Source: Catellatospora coxensis (GTDB lineage Bacteria; Actinomycetota; Actinomycetes; Mycobacteriales; Micromonosporaceae). From it: DNA of 64,000 nucleotides. Under the pieces are notes generated by a model. It ran no database searches, was not told the origin of the DNA, and saw only the letters and a list, made by a program, of their open reading frames with translations. The stretch covers positions 124,001 to 188,000 of the forward strand of contig NZ_BONI01000001.1 of assembly GCF_016862635.1 (NCBI RefSeq), given 5' to 3'. The translations under genes were made by a program, and so were the position numbers. The first letter of the stretch is position 1. Every line of letters begins with the position of its first letter. Shown one piece after another: positions 17,369 to 26,438 of this stretch.

Positions 17369-17794
17369 ATGAAGACCGAATACCGCATCTTCGTCGGCGT
17401 CGCGCTGTTCCTCATCGTCGCCGCGGTGGTGTACGGCTGGTGGACCGACCTGTCCATGGGCGGGATCGAGTGGATCGGCACCACCGCGCTGGCGCTGTCG
17501 TTCCTGCTCTGCCTGATGTGCGGCGGCTACTTCTGGTTCGTGTCGCGCCGCATCGACCCGCGCCCCGAGGACCGGCTCGACGCCGAGATCGCCGACGGCG
17601 CCGGCGAGCTGGGCTTCTTCAGCCCGGGCAGCTACTGGCCGTTCGGCATCGCGACGTCGGCCCTGATCGCGTCGCTCGGCCTGGTGTTCTGGATGTGGTG
17701 GCTGATCGCGCTCGGCATCGTGTGCGTGCTGCTGTCCACCTCGGCGATGCTGTTCGAGTACTACACCGGCACCCGCCGCACCGCGGAGCACTGA
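17369..17794 (+). CDS. ctaF: Cytochrome c oxidase subunit IV (actinobacterial)
   Basis: 141 residues with four hydrophobic helices and the conserved Y-F-W-F-V-S-R-R loop and S-Y-W-P-F segment of the small actinobacterial oxidase subunit. ATG 17369 is 10 bases after the ctaC stop with GGAG upstream, so it is in one transcript with ctaC. It stabilises the oxidase within the bcc-aa3 supercomplex, by analogy with mycobacteria. A strong terminator follows. Confidence 0.93.
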   Translation: MKTEYRIFVGVALFLIVAAVVYGWWTDLSMGGIEWIGTTALALSFLLCLMCGGYFWFVSRRIDPRPEDRLDAEIADGAGELGFFSPGSYWPFGIATSALIASLGLVFWMWWLIALGIVCVLLSTSAMLFEYYTGTRRTAEH

Positions 17795-17814
17795 TCCTCC
17801 GCACCGAAAGCAAA

Positions 17815-17853
17815 TGAAACCGGCCCCCTCCACTGCGGAGGGGGCCGGTTTCA
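17815..17853. terminator. Bidirectional terminator between ctaF and trpD
   Basis: A perfect 17-bp stem, TGAAACCGGCCCCCTCC (17815-17831) with its complement at 17837-17853, and a 5-base loop. It serves ctaF on the plus strand and trpD on the minus strand. Confidence 0.9.
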
Positions 17854-17870
17854 TTGTCGTGTGTCGGCCG

Positions 17871-18968
17871 CTACTCGGCGTACTTCGCGGCCGCCGCGGT
17901 GCTGATCCAGCGCTCCAACGCCGCCGCCGCCGCGCCGGAGTCGATGGCCTCGGCGGCGCGGCGCATGTTGGCGTGCAGCGCGTCGGTCAGCTCCTCGACC
18001 AGCGTGTCCGGGTCGGCGGGTCCCACACTCCGGATCGCCCAGTCGTGGGCGGTCAGGCCGGCGGCGGTGTTGACCAGCACGGCGTCGCGCACCGGGCCGG
18101 TCTCCCCGCCGAGCAGGCGGCGCACGACGTCGGCGTTGAGCGACACGTCACCGCCGCGCAGGTCCCCGGGCGCGGAACGGGCCACGCCGAGATCCGCGGC
18201 GTCGATCGTGAGTGGGGTGACGCGCCCGCCACGAGCCACCCAGACGCGCGTGGGGGCGGCGGTGGTGAACTCGTCCAGGCCGTCCTCGCCGCACAGCACC
18301 AGGGCCGTGTCACCGCGATCGGCGAACACCTGCGCCATGACGCCGGCCATCCGGACGTCGGCGCAGCCGATCGCGCCCGCGCGGGGCCGGGCGGGGTTGG
18401 TCAGCGGGCCGAGGAAGTTGAACGCGGTGGGCACGCCCAGCTCGCGGCGTACCCCGCCGGCGTGGCGCAGGCCCTGGTGGAACGTCGCGGCGAAGCAGAA
18501 CGTGATGCCCGCCTCCTCGGCGACCGCGGCCACCTGCTCCGGGCTGAGGTCCAGCGGGATGCCGAGGAACTCCAGCACGTCCGCGGTGCCGCAGGAGGAG
18601 GAGGCCGCCCGGTTGCCGTGCTTGACCACGCGCGCGCCCGCGCCGGCGGCCACGATCGCCGACATCGTCGAGATGTTGACGGTGTGCGCCTGGTCGCCGC
18701 CGGTGCCGACCACGTCCAGGGTGGCCGTGCGCTGCTCGTCGGTCTGTGGCAGCGGGGCCGCGTTGGCCAGCATCGTGGCGACCAGGCCGGACACCTCGCC
18801 GGCCGTCTCGCCCTTGGCCCGCAGCAGCAGCGCGAACCCGGCGATCTGCGCCGGTGTCGCCACGCCCGACATGATCTCGCCCATGGCCCAGGCCGTGTCG
18901 TCCGGCGTGAGCTCCTCGCGGCGCAGCAGCGCGCCGAGCAGGTGGGGCCAGGTGTTCCGGTCGCCCAT
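17871..18968 (-). CDS. trpD: Anthranilate phosphoribosyltransferase
   Basis: Second step of tryptophan synthesis: anthranilate plus PRPP to phosphoribosyl-anthranilate. 365 residues. PRPP-binding [21 protein letters not shown], and the Mg-binding acidic pair in L-C-G-E-D-G-L-D-E are all present. It is last in a minus-strand group after ctaG and a receiver-domain gene (41-base gap), as in mycobacteria where trpD sits by the cytochrome genes. Other trp genes are not in the window. Confidence 0.94.
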   Translation of the reverse strand: MGDRNTWPHLLGALLRREELTPDDTAWAMGEIMSGVATPAQIAGFALLLRAKGETAGEVSGLVATMLANAAPLPQTDEQRTATLDVVGTGGDQAHTVNISTMSAIVAAGAGARVVKHGNRAASSSCGTADVLEFLGIPLDLSPEQVAAVAEEAGITFCFAATFHQGLRHAGGVRRELGVPTAFNFLGPLTNPARPRAGAIGCADVRMAGVMAQVFADRGDTALVLCGEDGLDEFTTAAPTRVWVARGGRVTPLTIDAADLGVARSAPGDLRGGDVSLNADVVRRLLGGETGPVRDAVLVNTAAGLTAHDWAIRSVGPADPDTLVEELTDALHANMRRAAEAIDSGAAAAALERWISTAAAAKYAE

Positions 18969-19009
18969 CGGGCCTCCAGGGGTGAAGGGCGTGGCGCGCG
19001 GTGCTCGGG

Positions 19010-19402
19010 TCAGGCGGCCACGGACTCGTCGTGCAGCAGGTTGGAGATGACCTTCGCGGTCTCGATCGGGTCGAGCGGGTGCACCAGCGTCGCGTCGACG
19101 CGGGCGTACGCCGCCAGCCAGCGGTCGGCCGAGCGGGCGATGACGACACAGCAGGGCGGGCACTCGTCGATCTCGTCCTTGAGCTGACGCGCCACGCCCA
19201 GGCCACCGCCCGGGGTCGCCTCGCCGTCCAGCACCAGCAGATCGATCTCGTAGTCGTCCACCAGCTTGACGCACTCGCCGTAGGTGGACGCCTCGACGAA
19301 CTCGACCTCCAGGTCGGGTGCCGGGTGCTCGCCGATGGCCAGCCGCATCCGGTCGCGGACCTGCGGGTCGTCGCTGTAGAGCAGGACGGTCTTGGTACTC
19401 AT
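19010..19402 (-). CDS. Stand-alone receiver-domain protein, atypical
   Basis: 130 residues, a single CheY-like domain without output domain. Acidic pair D11-D12, phosphoacceptor position D59 (L-L-V-L-D-G-E), hydroxyl residue S91 (I-A-R-S-A-D). The invariant Lys before Pro is replaced by His 108 (L-V-H-P-L-D-P). A C-P-P-C-C stretch at 81-85 is unusual. The start overlaps the ctaG stop (ATGA), so it is made together with a cytochrome oxidase assembly protein. It may act as a protein-protein switch; phosphorylation is doubtful. Confidence 0.8.
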   Translation of the reverse strand: MSTKTVLLYSDDPQVRDRMRLAIGEHPAPDLEVEFVEASTYGECVKLVDDYEIDLLVLDGEATPGGGLGVARQLKDEIDECPPCCVVIARSADRWLAAYARVDATLVHPLDPIETAKVISNLLHDESVAA

Positions 19403-20355
19403 GCGCTCATCCTAAGCGGTGAAGTGATCTCGTGGTCGTGCGGTGCGCCGTCCGCGCCGGCCTGCGCCGTCTCGGCGTCCGCGGCGGCTCGGGCGGCCTC
19501 CTCGCGGTCGAGCTGGCGGTCGATGCGGGCGGCCTCCTGGCGGGACTGTTTGATCCACTGGACGACGAGCACCGCGAGCATGGTGACCGAGACCAGCTCA
19601 CCGCCGGCCCAGAGCACGCCGCCGGCGGTCACCTGGTCGGCCCAGGGGTCCATCCAGGACAGGCCGAGCGAGGGATACCAGTCGCCGCCGAGGAGGGTCT
19701 TCTGCTGCATGATGGTGAGCCCGAGCACGGTGTGAAACGGGACACTCAGCAGCATCAGCAGCGCGCGGGCCGGATACGGCCAGCGTCCCGGCAGCGGGTC
19801 GCGGCCCAGCAGGGGCCAGAAGAACAGGCAGCCGGTGGCGATGAAGTGCGCGTGCATGACCTCGTGCAGCCACTCGTGGCGCAGGGTCTGCTCGTACAGG
19901 CTGGTGAAATACAGCGCGAACGGGTTCGCCACGAAGATGCCGAACGCGACCAGCGGGTTCGCCAGCACGGCGGCGGCCTTGCTGTGCAGCACCGCCAGCA
20001 GCGTGCGCCGGTAGCGGGCGGGCAGCGTGCGCAGGGCCAGCGTGACCGGCGCGCCCAGGGCCAGGAAGATCGGCGCGACCATGGACAGCGCCATGTGCTG
20101 CAGCATGTGCACCGACAGCAGGGTGGTGTCGTATCCGCCGATGCCGCTCACCGTGACCAGGGCCAGCGTGCCCAGGCCGGGCCCGAGGAAGGCGATGGTG
20201 CGCCCCACCGGCCACTTGTCGCCGCGCATCCGCAGCCGGTGCGTGCCGTAGAGATAAAGCGCACCCGCCAGCAGCAGACCGACCGCGAGCCACGAGTCGA
20301 GCCGGGCGCCGGTCACCAGTGTCGCCACGGTGAACGGGGGAGTCTCGGCGTTCAT
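19399..20355 (-). CDS. ctaG: CtaG-family cytochrome c oxidase assembly protein
   Basis: 318 residues with about seven membrane helices and the caa3_CtaG family histidines in [15 protein letters not shown] and V-P-F-H-T-V-L. These probably hold copper for delivery to the oxidase. A charged cytoplasmic tail rich in Glu/Ala/Arg follows residue 275. ATG 20355 is used; an upstream extension to 20406 has no support. Divergent from ctaE by about 155 bases, and translationally coupled to the receiver gene. Confidence 0.88.
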   Translation of the reverse strand: MNAETPPFTVATLVTGARLDSWLAVGLLLAGALYLYGTHRLRMRGDKWPVGRTIAFLGPGLGTLALVTVSGIGGYDTTLLSVHMLQHMALSMVAPIFLALGAPVTLALRTLPARYRRTLLAVLHSKAAAVLANPLVAFGIFVANPFALYFTSLYEQTLRHEWLHEVMHAHFIATGCLFFWPLLGRDPLPGRWPYPARALLMLLSVPFHTVLGLTIMQQKTLLGGDWYPSLGLSWMDPWADQVTAGGVLWAGGELVSVTMLAVLVVQWIKQSRQEAARIDRQLDREEAARAAADAETAQAGADGAPHDHEITSPLRMSA

Positions 20356-20511
20356 GGTCGCAACGTTCGAGGTCAACGCGATGAAATGATCGACAGGCGG
20401 CACCACCCGAGGCTAGACCGTGCTTGTCGCGGGCGGTCCGGCGGGTCACGACACGCCGCCAACCAGGCACCCCGACGCTCGCCGATGCAGGTAGGGGGCA
20501 ATAATGACCGC

Positions 20512-21117
20512 GTGACTGCCGCCTCAGCCATCGACAAGAGCAGGATCCACTCCCTGACCAGGCCCAACATGGTCAGCGTCGGGACGATCGTGTGGCTCTC
20601 CAGCGAACTCATGTTCTTCGCGGCGCTTTTCGCGATGTTCTTCGCGATCCGCGCCGCGGACTACGACCAGTGGATCCAGCACTCCCACGTGCTCAATCTC
20701 CCGTACGCCGTGTTCTTCACGACGATCCTGGTGCTGTCTTCCATCACCTGCCAGATCGGCGTGCTGCGCGCGGAGCGGGGTGACGTGTACGGGCTGCGGC
20801 TCTGGTTCACCATCACGTTCCTGATGGGCCTGACGTTCGTGCTCGGCCAGGTGAACGAGTACCGCGTGCTCGTCAGCGAGGGCATCAAGATCAACGCCGA
20901 CGGGTTCGGCTCGATGTTCTACCTGACCACGGGCTTCCACGGCCTGCACGTGACAGGCGGTCTGATCGCCTTCATCATCTACATGATCCGCACCACCATG
21001 GGTCGGTTCACGCCGGCACAGGCGACCTCGGCGATCGTGGTGTCCTACTACTGGCACTTCGTCGACGTGGTCTGGGTCGGCCTCTTCTTCATGATCTACC
21101 TGCTGGAGCGGATGTGA
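20512..21117 (+). CDS. ctaE: Cytochrome c oxidase subunit III
   Basis: 201 residues with five membrane helices. Family residues include [18 protein letters not shown], and [11 protein letters not shown] near the end. First gene of the ctaE-qcrC-qcrA-qcrB operon. GTG 20512 starts [12 protein letters not shown] 20485 in the same frame would add 9 residues and is possible because the GGGGG at 20494 is rather far from 20512. Confidence 0.93.
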   Translation: MTAASAIDKSRIHSLTRPNMVSVGTIVWLSSELMFFAALFAMFFAIRAADYDQWIQHSHVLNLPYAVFFTTILVLSSITCQIGVLRAERGDVYGLRLWFTITFLMGLTFVLGQVNEYRVLVSEGIKINADGFGSMFYLTTGFHGLHVTGGLIAFIIYMIRTTMGRFTPAQATSAIVVSYYWHFVDVVWVGLFFMIYLLERM

Positions 21118-21938
21118 GCTCGGCTATGACACCAGACACCCCACGCCCCGCGGCGGGTGCGCCCAAGCAGCGCAGCCGGGTCCGCAGGCGGCTGAACTCG
21201 GCGCTGCGCATGTTCGCCGCGCTGGTCTTCGCGGGCGGCATCTACGCGATCGTCGCGCCCGGCGGAGCCCAGGGCGCCGCCCCGCTCACCCCGGCCGCCG
21301 AGGCCGGCAAGGCGCTGTACGACGTGAGCTGCATCTCCTGCCACGGCGCGAACGCGCAGGGCGTGCCCGGCCGCGGTCCGAGCCTGATCGGCGTCGGCTC
21401 GGCGGCCGTGGAGTTCCAGGTGGAGACGGGCCGCATGCCGGCCGCCCGCCAGGAGGCCCAGGCGGAGCGCAAGGACCCGATGTTCACCAACGACCAGGCG
21501 CGCCAGCTCGGCGCCTTCATCCAGGAGCTGGGCGGCGGCCCGCAGCTCCCGGAGGGCGAGGACTTCGCGTCCAAGGGCGACATCGCCCGCGGTGGTGAGC
21601 TGTACCGGATCAACTGCTCGTCCTGCCACGCCTTCTCCGGCGGCGGCGGCGCGCTGTCCAGCGGCAAGTTCGCGCCGACCCTGGAGCCGGCCACCGACCG
21701 GCAGATCTACGCGGCGATGCTGACCGGCCCGCAGAACATGCCGGTCTTCGGTGACAACGAGCTGTCGCCGCAGGACAAGTTCGACATCATCGCGTACGTG
21801 CAGAACCTGAAGAGCGACAGCGACCCGGGTGGCTGGGGCCTCGGCCGTTTCGGCCCCGTGACCGAGGGCCTGGCGATCTTCCTGGTCGGCGTGGTGGCAC
21901 TGGTCTTCGCAGCGCTGTGGATTGCGGGTAAGTCATGA
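21114..21938 (+). CDS. qcrC: Menaquinol-cytochrome c reductase, dihaem cytochrome c subunit
   Basis: 274 residues: an N-terminal membrane anchor (about 28-50), two c-type haem domains with C-I-S-C-H and C-S-S-C-H, axial Met candidates in the following loops, and a C-terminal helix (about 250-270). In actinobacteria this dihaem protein replaces soluble cytochrome c and passes electrons straight to CtaC. GTG 21114 overlaps the ctaE stop; ATG 21126 is an alternative. Confidence 0.95.
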   Translation: MSSAMTPDTPRPAAGAPKQRSRVRRRLNSALRMFAALVFAGGIYAIVAPGGAQGAAPLTPAAEAGKALYDVSCISCHGANAQGVPGRGPSLIGVGSAAVEFQVETGRMPAARQEAQAERKDPMFTNDQARQLGAFIQELGGGPQLPEGEDFASKGDIARGGELYRINCSSCHAFSGGGGALSSGKFAPTLEPATDRQIYAAMLTGPQNMPVFGDNELSPQDKFDIIAYVQNLKSDSDPGGWGLGRFGPVTEGLAIFLVGVVALVFAALWIAGKS

Positions 21939-23011
21939 GTGACACGAACACCCAGGTGCGCGACGCCGCGGGCGTCGACCTGGACAACCCGAACCTGACC
22001 AGGTTCGACATCGTGCGCGAGGGCGCGCGGCGCGACGGCGTGGAGATCGTCCACTACGAGCCGCAGTACGCGCCGGGTTCGAAGGGCGAGAAGCGGATGA
22101 CCCGCATCGTCGCCTTCTTCTTCCTGCTCACCGGCATCATGTCGACCTTGTTCGTGATCGCCTTCATCTGGTGGCCGTGGGAGTACGAGCTGGGCCCGCA
22201 CGCCAGCAAGTACTACACCCCGGTGCTCGGCCTGACCCTGGGCCTGGCCCTGGTCGGCGTCGGCCTGGGCATCCTCACCTGGGGCAAGAAGCTGCTCCCG
22301 CACGAGATCGCGATCCAGGAGCGGCACGACGGCCCGTCGTCGCCGGAGGAGCAGAAGCTCACCGGCTCCACGCTGCAGTTCATCGGCGCCGAGATGGGCC
22401 TGGGCCGGCGGCCGATCCTGAAGTGGTCGCTGCTGGGCCTGGCCCCGCTGGGTCTGGCGGCCGCGGCGGTGCCGATCGGCGCGCTGATCAAGGACCCGCA
22501 CCACCCGGACATCCTGTTCAAGACCGGGTTCGCGGGCGCGACGCGGGCCAACCCGATCCGGCTGATGCACGACGACGGCACCCTGGTGCGGCCGGAAGAG
22601 GTGAGCACCGGTGGCCAGATCACGGTGTTCCCGAACATCCCGGGCGGGGCCAGCAACCACTACGCGGACTCGCCCACGCTGCTGATCCACCTGCGGGAGG
22701 AGGACGCGGCGCTGCTGAACGGCCGGCTGTACTCGATCAACCAGAACAGCCCCTGGAGCAGCTTCGTGGCGTACTCGAAGATCTGCACCCACGCGGGCTG
22801 CCCGGCCAGCCTGTACGAGCAGCAGACGAACCGCCTGCTCTGCCCGTGCCACCAGTCCCAGTTCCTCATCACGGACAACGCCCGGCCGATCTTCGGCCCG
22901 GCGACGCGGTCCCTGCCCATGCTGCCCATCAGCGTGGACAAGGAGGGCTACCTCGTGGCGGTCGGCGACTACAAGGTGCCGGTCGGGCCGGCGTTCTGGG
23001 AGAAGGACTGA
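21935..23011 (+). CDS. qcrA: Menaquinol-cytochrome c reductase, Rieske subunit
   Basis: 358 residues. Three membrane helices (two near 60-120, one near 170) distinguish the actinobacterial Rieske protein. The [2Fe-2S] ligands are in C-T-H-A-G-C-P and C-P-C-H-Q-S. It moves electrons from menaquinol to the haem c subunit. ATG 21935 overlaps the qcrC stop (ATGA), so expression is coupled. Confidence 0.95.
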   Translation: MSDTNTQVRDAAGVDLDNPNLTRFDIVREGARRDGVEIVHYEPQYAPGSKGEKRMTRIVAFFFLLTGIMSTLFVIAFIWWPWEYELGPHASKYYTPVLGLTLGLALVGVGLGILTWGKKLLPHEIAIQERHDGPSSPEEQKLTGSTLQFIGAEMGLGRRPILKWSLLGLAPLGLAAAAVPIGALIKDPHHPDILFKTGFAGATRANPIRLMHDDGTLVRPEEVSTGGQITVFPNIPGGASNHYADSPTLLIHLREEDAALLNGRLYSINQNSPWSSFVAYSKICTHAGCPASLYEQQTNRLLCPCHQSQFLITDNARPIFGPATRSLPMLPISVDKEGYLVAVGDYKVPVGPAFWEKD

Positions 23012-23013
23012 CC

Positions 23014-24600
23014 ATGAAGCGTCGCAAGGTTGACCTGAAAGCCCTCCCGGGCAAGACCGCCCAGGAGGTGGACACCCGGCTGCCCGTCGCCACCCCGCTG
23101 CGCGGCATCCTGAACAAGGTGTTCCCCGACCACTGGTCGTTCCTGCTGGGCGAGATCGCGCTGTTCTCGTTCATCATCCTGCTGCTGACCGGCACGTTCC
23201 TCGCGCTGTTCTTCGAGCCGTCGCTGCAGGAGGTGCACTACAACGGCTCGTACCTGCCGCTGCAGGGCGTGCAGATGTCGCGGGCGTACGAGACGGCGCT
23301 GGACCTGTCGTTCGACGTGCGCGGCGGCCTGATCATGCGCCAGATGCACCACTGGGCGGCGCTGCTGTTCATGGCCGCGATCGTGGTGCACATGTTCCGG
23401 ATCTTCATGACCGGCGCGTTCCGCAAGCCGCGTGAGATCAACTGGATCATCGGCCTGAGCATGTTCTGGCTGGGCTTCACCGAGGGCTTCGCCGGCTACT
23501 CGCTGCCCGACGACGCGCTGTCCGGCACCGGCCTGCGCATCGCCTCGGCGATCATGCTGTCCATCCCGGTGATCGGCTCCTGGGTGACCACGTCGCTGTT
23601 CGGCGGCGAGTTCCCCGGCGAGATCATCCTGTCCCGCCTGTACATCCTGCACGTGTTCCTGCTGCCGCTGATCCTGCTCGCGCTGGTCTCCATCCACGTG
23701 GGCCTGGTCTTCGTGCAGAAGCACACGCAGTGGCCGGGGCCGGGCCGCACCAACAAGAACGTGGTCGGCGAGCGCATGTTCCCGCGCTACGCGATCAAGC
23801 AGGGCGGCTTCTTCATGCTCGTCTTCGCGGTCATCGCGCTGATGGGCGGCCTCTTCCAGATCAACCCGATCTGGCTGTTCGGCCCGTACGAGGCCGCGGT
23901 GGTCTCCGCGGGCAGCCAGCCCGACTGGTACGTCATGTTCCTCGACGGCTCGACCCGTCTGATGCCCGCCTGGGACATCAGGTTCCTCGGCTACAACATC
24001 CCGCCGCTGTTCTGGCCGACCGTGGTGCTCCCGGGCATCCTGACGGTGCTGCCGATGGCGTATCCGTGGATCGAGGCGCGCTGGAAGAAGGACAAGGCCT
24101 CGCACAACCTGCTCCAGCGCCCGCGCGACGTGCCGGACCGCACCGGTCTGGCCGCCATGGCCCTGGCGTTCTACCTGGTGCTGACGATCTCCGGCGGTAA
24201 CGACATCTTCGCCGACAAGTTCCACATCAGCCTGAACGCGATGACCTGGGCCGGCCGCATCGGCCTGCTGATCCTGCCGCCGCTGGCGTACTACTTCGCC
24301 CGCCGCCTCGCGCTGGGCCTGCAGCAGCACGACCGCGAGGTGCTGGCGCACGGCGTCGAGACCGGCATCATCAAGCGGCTGCCGGACGGGCGCTTCGTCG
24401 AGGTGCACCAGCCGCTGGCCGCGCCCGACGAGCACGGCCACACCGACCTGCCGTACGTCGGCTGGACGGTGCCGAAGAAGATGAACCGCCTCGGCGCGCT
24501 GGGCCCGGCCGTGCGCGGCTTCTTCCGGCCGATCGAGCAGCCGGCTCCGCCGCAGCAGGAGGAGCAGCCGCGCGAGGAGATCACGAGCGGCAAGAGCTGA
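23014..24600 (+). CDS. qcrB: Menaquinol-cytochrome c reductase, cytochrome b subunit
   Basis: 528 residues with eight or more membrane helices. Haem b ligands are in M-H-H-W-A-A-L-L and V-V-H-M-F-R, and in L-H-V-F-L-L-P and S-I-H-V-G-L. The quinol-site P-D-W-Y replaces the PEWY of many bacteria. The long C-terminal tail (beyond about 430) is typical of actinobacteria. ATG 23014 is 2 bases after the qcrA stop. The operon ends at the hairpin 24618-24659. Confidence 0.96.
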   Translation: MKRRKVDLKALPGKTAQEVDTRLPVATPLRGILNKVFPDHWSFLLGEIALFSFIILLLTGTFLALFFEPSLQEVHYNGSYLPLQGVQMSRAYETALDLSFDVRGGLIMRQMHHWAALLFMAAIVVHMFRIFMTGAFRKPREINWIIGLSMFWLGFTEGFAGYSLPDDALSGTGLRIASAIMLSIPVIGSWVTTSLFGGEFPGEIILSRLYILHVFLLPLILLALVSIHVGLVFVQKHTQWPGPGRTNKNVVGERMFPRYAIKQGGFFMLVFAVIALMGGLFQINPIWLFGPYEAAVVSAGSQPDWYVMFLDGSTRLMPAWDIRFLGYNIPPLFWPTVVLPGILTVLPMAYPWIEARWKKDKASHNLLQRPRDVPDRTGLAAMALAFYLVLTISGGNDIFADKFHISLNAMTWAGRIGLLILPPLAYYFARRLALGLQQHDREVLAHGVETGIIKRLPDGRFVEVHQPLAAPDEHGHTDLPYVGWTVPKKMNRLGALGPAVRGFFRPIEQPAPPQQEEQPREEITSGKS

Positions 24601-24617
24601 TCCGGGAACGGTTCCGC

Positions 24618-24659
24618 ACGGCGCAGGGCGTCCACCGCGAGGTGGGCGCCCTGCGCCGT
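24618..24659. terminator. Terminator of the ctaE-qcr operon
   Basis: ACGGCGCAGGGCG (24618-24630) pairs exactly with CGCCCTGCGCCGT (24647-24659), followed by TTCCG. The loop contains a second short pairing (CCACC/GGTGG). From here to 24779 nothing else was recognised. Confidence 0.85.
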
Positions 24660-24792
24660 TTCCGTGCCTCCGTGCCCGGGTGGGCACCGTCACCAGGACC
24701 GGGACGCCATCGGTCACGGATCTTGGGGGACCGCCATGGCATAGTCGTGGCGCATCAGACGTCGGCGCGCGGTTCACCCGGGAGGCAATTTC

Positions 24793-24972
24793 ATGATCAC
24801 AGCAGGACACGCGGGCAAGCGCGACCCGCGGACCGTACCGGCGGCACGCCGGCCCGTCGCGGCCACCGGCCTGGCCCGGCACGCCGTCTTCAACGGCGCG
24901 TGGACCGTCGGCTGCTGCGCGTCGGTCCACACCGGACCGGGCTGCCGGCCGATGTCGCTGATGCCCAACTGA
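24793..24972 (+). CDS. Small peptide, possible P450-modified RiPP precursor
   Basis: 59 residues, not recognised. ATG 24793 has a GGGAGG ribosome-binding site 8 bases upstream, and about nine tenths of its codons end in G or C, as in real genes here. The N-terminal half is basic (K-R-D-P-R, A-A-R-R) and leader-like; the C-terminal half holds F33, W37, C41-C42, H46, C51 and ends P-M-S-L-M-P-N. A cytochrome P450 begins 92 bases downstream on the same strand. A precursor/P450 pair is the minimal layout of biarylitide-like RiPPs, but the core does not match a known one. A regulatory leader peptide or chance frame remains possible. Confidence 0.5.
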   Translation: MITAGHAGKRDPRTVPAARRPVAATGLARHAVFNGAWTVGCCASVHTGPGCRPMSLMPN

Positions 24973-25064
24973 GAGCCCGCGCGGCCCGTGCCACGCGGCT
25001 CGGCGGCACGGTCGTCCCCGCGTCGTAGTCTTCCCACAGGACGGCGGCGCGAGGGGGACCGGCG

Positions 25065-26267
25065 ATGCAGGACGCACTGGCGGCGATGCAGGCACTGGCG
25101 ACGGCCGAGGGCCGGGCCGACCCCTACCCGCACTACGAGCGGCTGCGCGCGGCGGGTCCGGTGGCGCCGCTGGGCGAGGGGTTCGCGGTCGTCACCGGGT
25201 ACGCCGAGGCCGACCAGGTGCTGCGGGACGCCTCGTTCCGGGTCACCGACGCCGTCGCGCTGGACCGGGCGATGCCCGGCTGGCGCACCGTCGCCTCCTG
25301 GCAGTGGCTGAGCCGCACCATGCTGTGGCGCAACGCCCCCGACCACACCCGGCTGCGCCGGCTGGCCGGCTCGGCGTTCACGGCCCGCCGGGTCGCGGCG
25401 CTGCGCGCCGACGTCACCGCGCTGGCCGAGGAGCTCATCGAGCCGATCGCGGCGGCCGGCGGGCCGGTCGACTTCATGGACGAGGTGGCGTACCCGTTGC
25501 CCGTGTCGGTGATCTGCGCCCTGCTCGGGGTGCCCGTCGCCGACCGGGACTGGTTCCGGCCGCGGGCGCAGGACCTGACCCTGGCCCTGGAGGTGTTCGC
25601 CGGCGACCCGCAGGAACTGGCCCGCGCCGACGCCGCGAGCGACGAGCTCGCCGAGTACTTCGTCGACCTGATGGCGCGGCGGCAGCGCGAACCCGGCGAC
25701 GACATGATCAGCGATCTGCTGGCGGCGGGCGCGGAGGGCCGCATCCGCGGGGCGGAACTCGTCTCGCACCTGGTGCTGCTGCTGGTCGCGGGCTTCGAGA
25801 CGACGACCAACCTGCTCGGCAACGGCCTGGCCATGCTGCTCGACCGGCCGGAGCACCTCGCCCGGCTGCGCGCGGACCCGGCGCTGTCGGCGGCGTACAT
25901 CGAGGAGATGCTGCGGCTCGACCCACCCGTGCAGGTCACCTCCCGTTACGCCGGGCAGGACGGCGAGCTGGCCGGGGTGGCGCTGCCCGCCGGCACCGAG
26001 GTGCTGCTCGTGCTCGCCGCGACCGGCCGCGACCCGCGCCGCTTCGCCGCGCCGGCCGACTTCCTGCCCGACCGCCCGGCCGTGCCGTCCCTGTCCTTCG
26101 GCGCAGGCGCGCACTACTGCCTCGGCGCGCCGCTGGCCCGCCTGGAGGCCCAGCTCGCCTTCCCCATACTCCTGGAGAAGCTGCCCCACCTGCGCTCGGC
26201 CGGCGTCCCCACCCGCCGTGACCGCCTCGGCTTCCGCGGCTACGCCACCCTGCCCATCACGGCCTGA
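25065..26267 (+). CDS. Cytochrome P450 (bacterial class I, CYP107-like)
   Basis: 400 residues. Oxygen-binding I-helix A-G-F-E-T-T (242-247), E-x-x-R in E-M-L-R (281-284), haem loop F-G-A-G-A-H-Y-C-L-G with Cys 352. ATG 25065 follows GAGGGGG. No ferredoxin or reductase gene is nearby, so it must use general partners. The only candidate substrate gene next to it is the 59-codon peptide upstream; a free-standing hydroxylase for small molecules is equally possible. Flanked downstream by repeat D copy 1. Confidence 0.93.
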   Translation: MQDALAAMQALATAEGRADPYPHYERLRAAGPVAPLGEGFAVVTGYAEADQVLRDASFRVTDAVALDRAMPGWRTVASWQWLSRTMLWRNAPDHTRLRRLAGSAFTARRVAALRADVTALAEELIEPIAAAGGPVDFMDEVAYPLPVSVICALLGVPVADRDWFRPRAQDLTLALEVFAGDPQELARADAASDELAEYFVDLMARRQREPGDDMISDLLAAGAEGRIRGAELVSHLVLLLVAGFETTTNLLGNGLAMLLDRPEHLARLRADPALSAAYIEEMLRLDPPVQVTSRYAGQDGELAGVALPAGTEVLLVLAATGRDPRRFAAPADFLPDRPAVPSLSFGAGAHYCLGAPLARLEAQLAFPILLEKLPHLRSAGVPTRRDRLGFRGYATLPITA

Positions 26268-26307
26268 CGCGCCTGCATCGGCGCCCGTGCCCGGCGTCGC
26301 CGCGCCA

Positions 26308-26383
26308 TGATCGTCCGACTTGCCGGGCACCTGTGCGTATCTTGAGCCCGCATTCGCCCAGGTGCCTGGCAACTCGAACGACC
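26308..26383. repeat. Intergenic repeat family D, copy 1
   Basis: About 75 bp, imperfect palindrome: CGACTTGCCGGGCACCTG against CAGGTGCCTGGCAACTCG, with a central TGCGTATCTTGAGCCCGCAT that is not palindromic. It is nearly the same as 61851-61926. Both copies lie between convergent gene ends. Confidence 0.82.
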
Positions 26384-26438
26384 TTGGTGTGGGACCCGTC
26401 TCGGCTGGGTCGGGGCCAGGGGAGGCGCGCCGGGGCGG

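Noticed and set aside
24793-24972. Peptide as a sulfur-responsive (Cys-Cys) attenuator leader
   Set aside because: No sulfur assimilation gene or terminator/antiterminator pair follows; the downstream gene is a P450. Not fully excluded.
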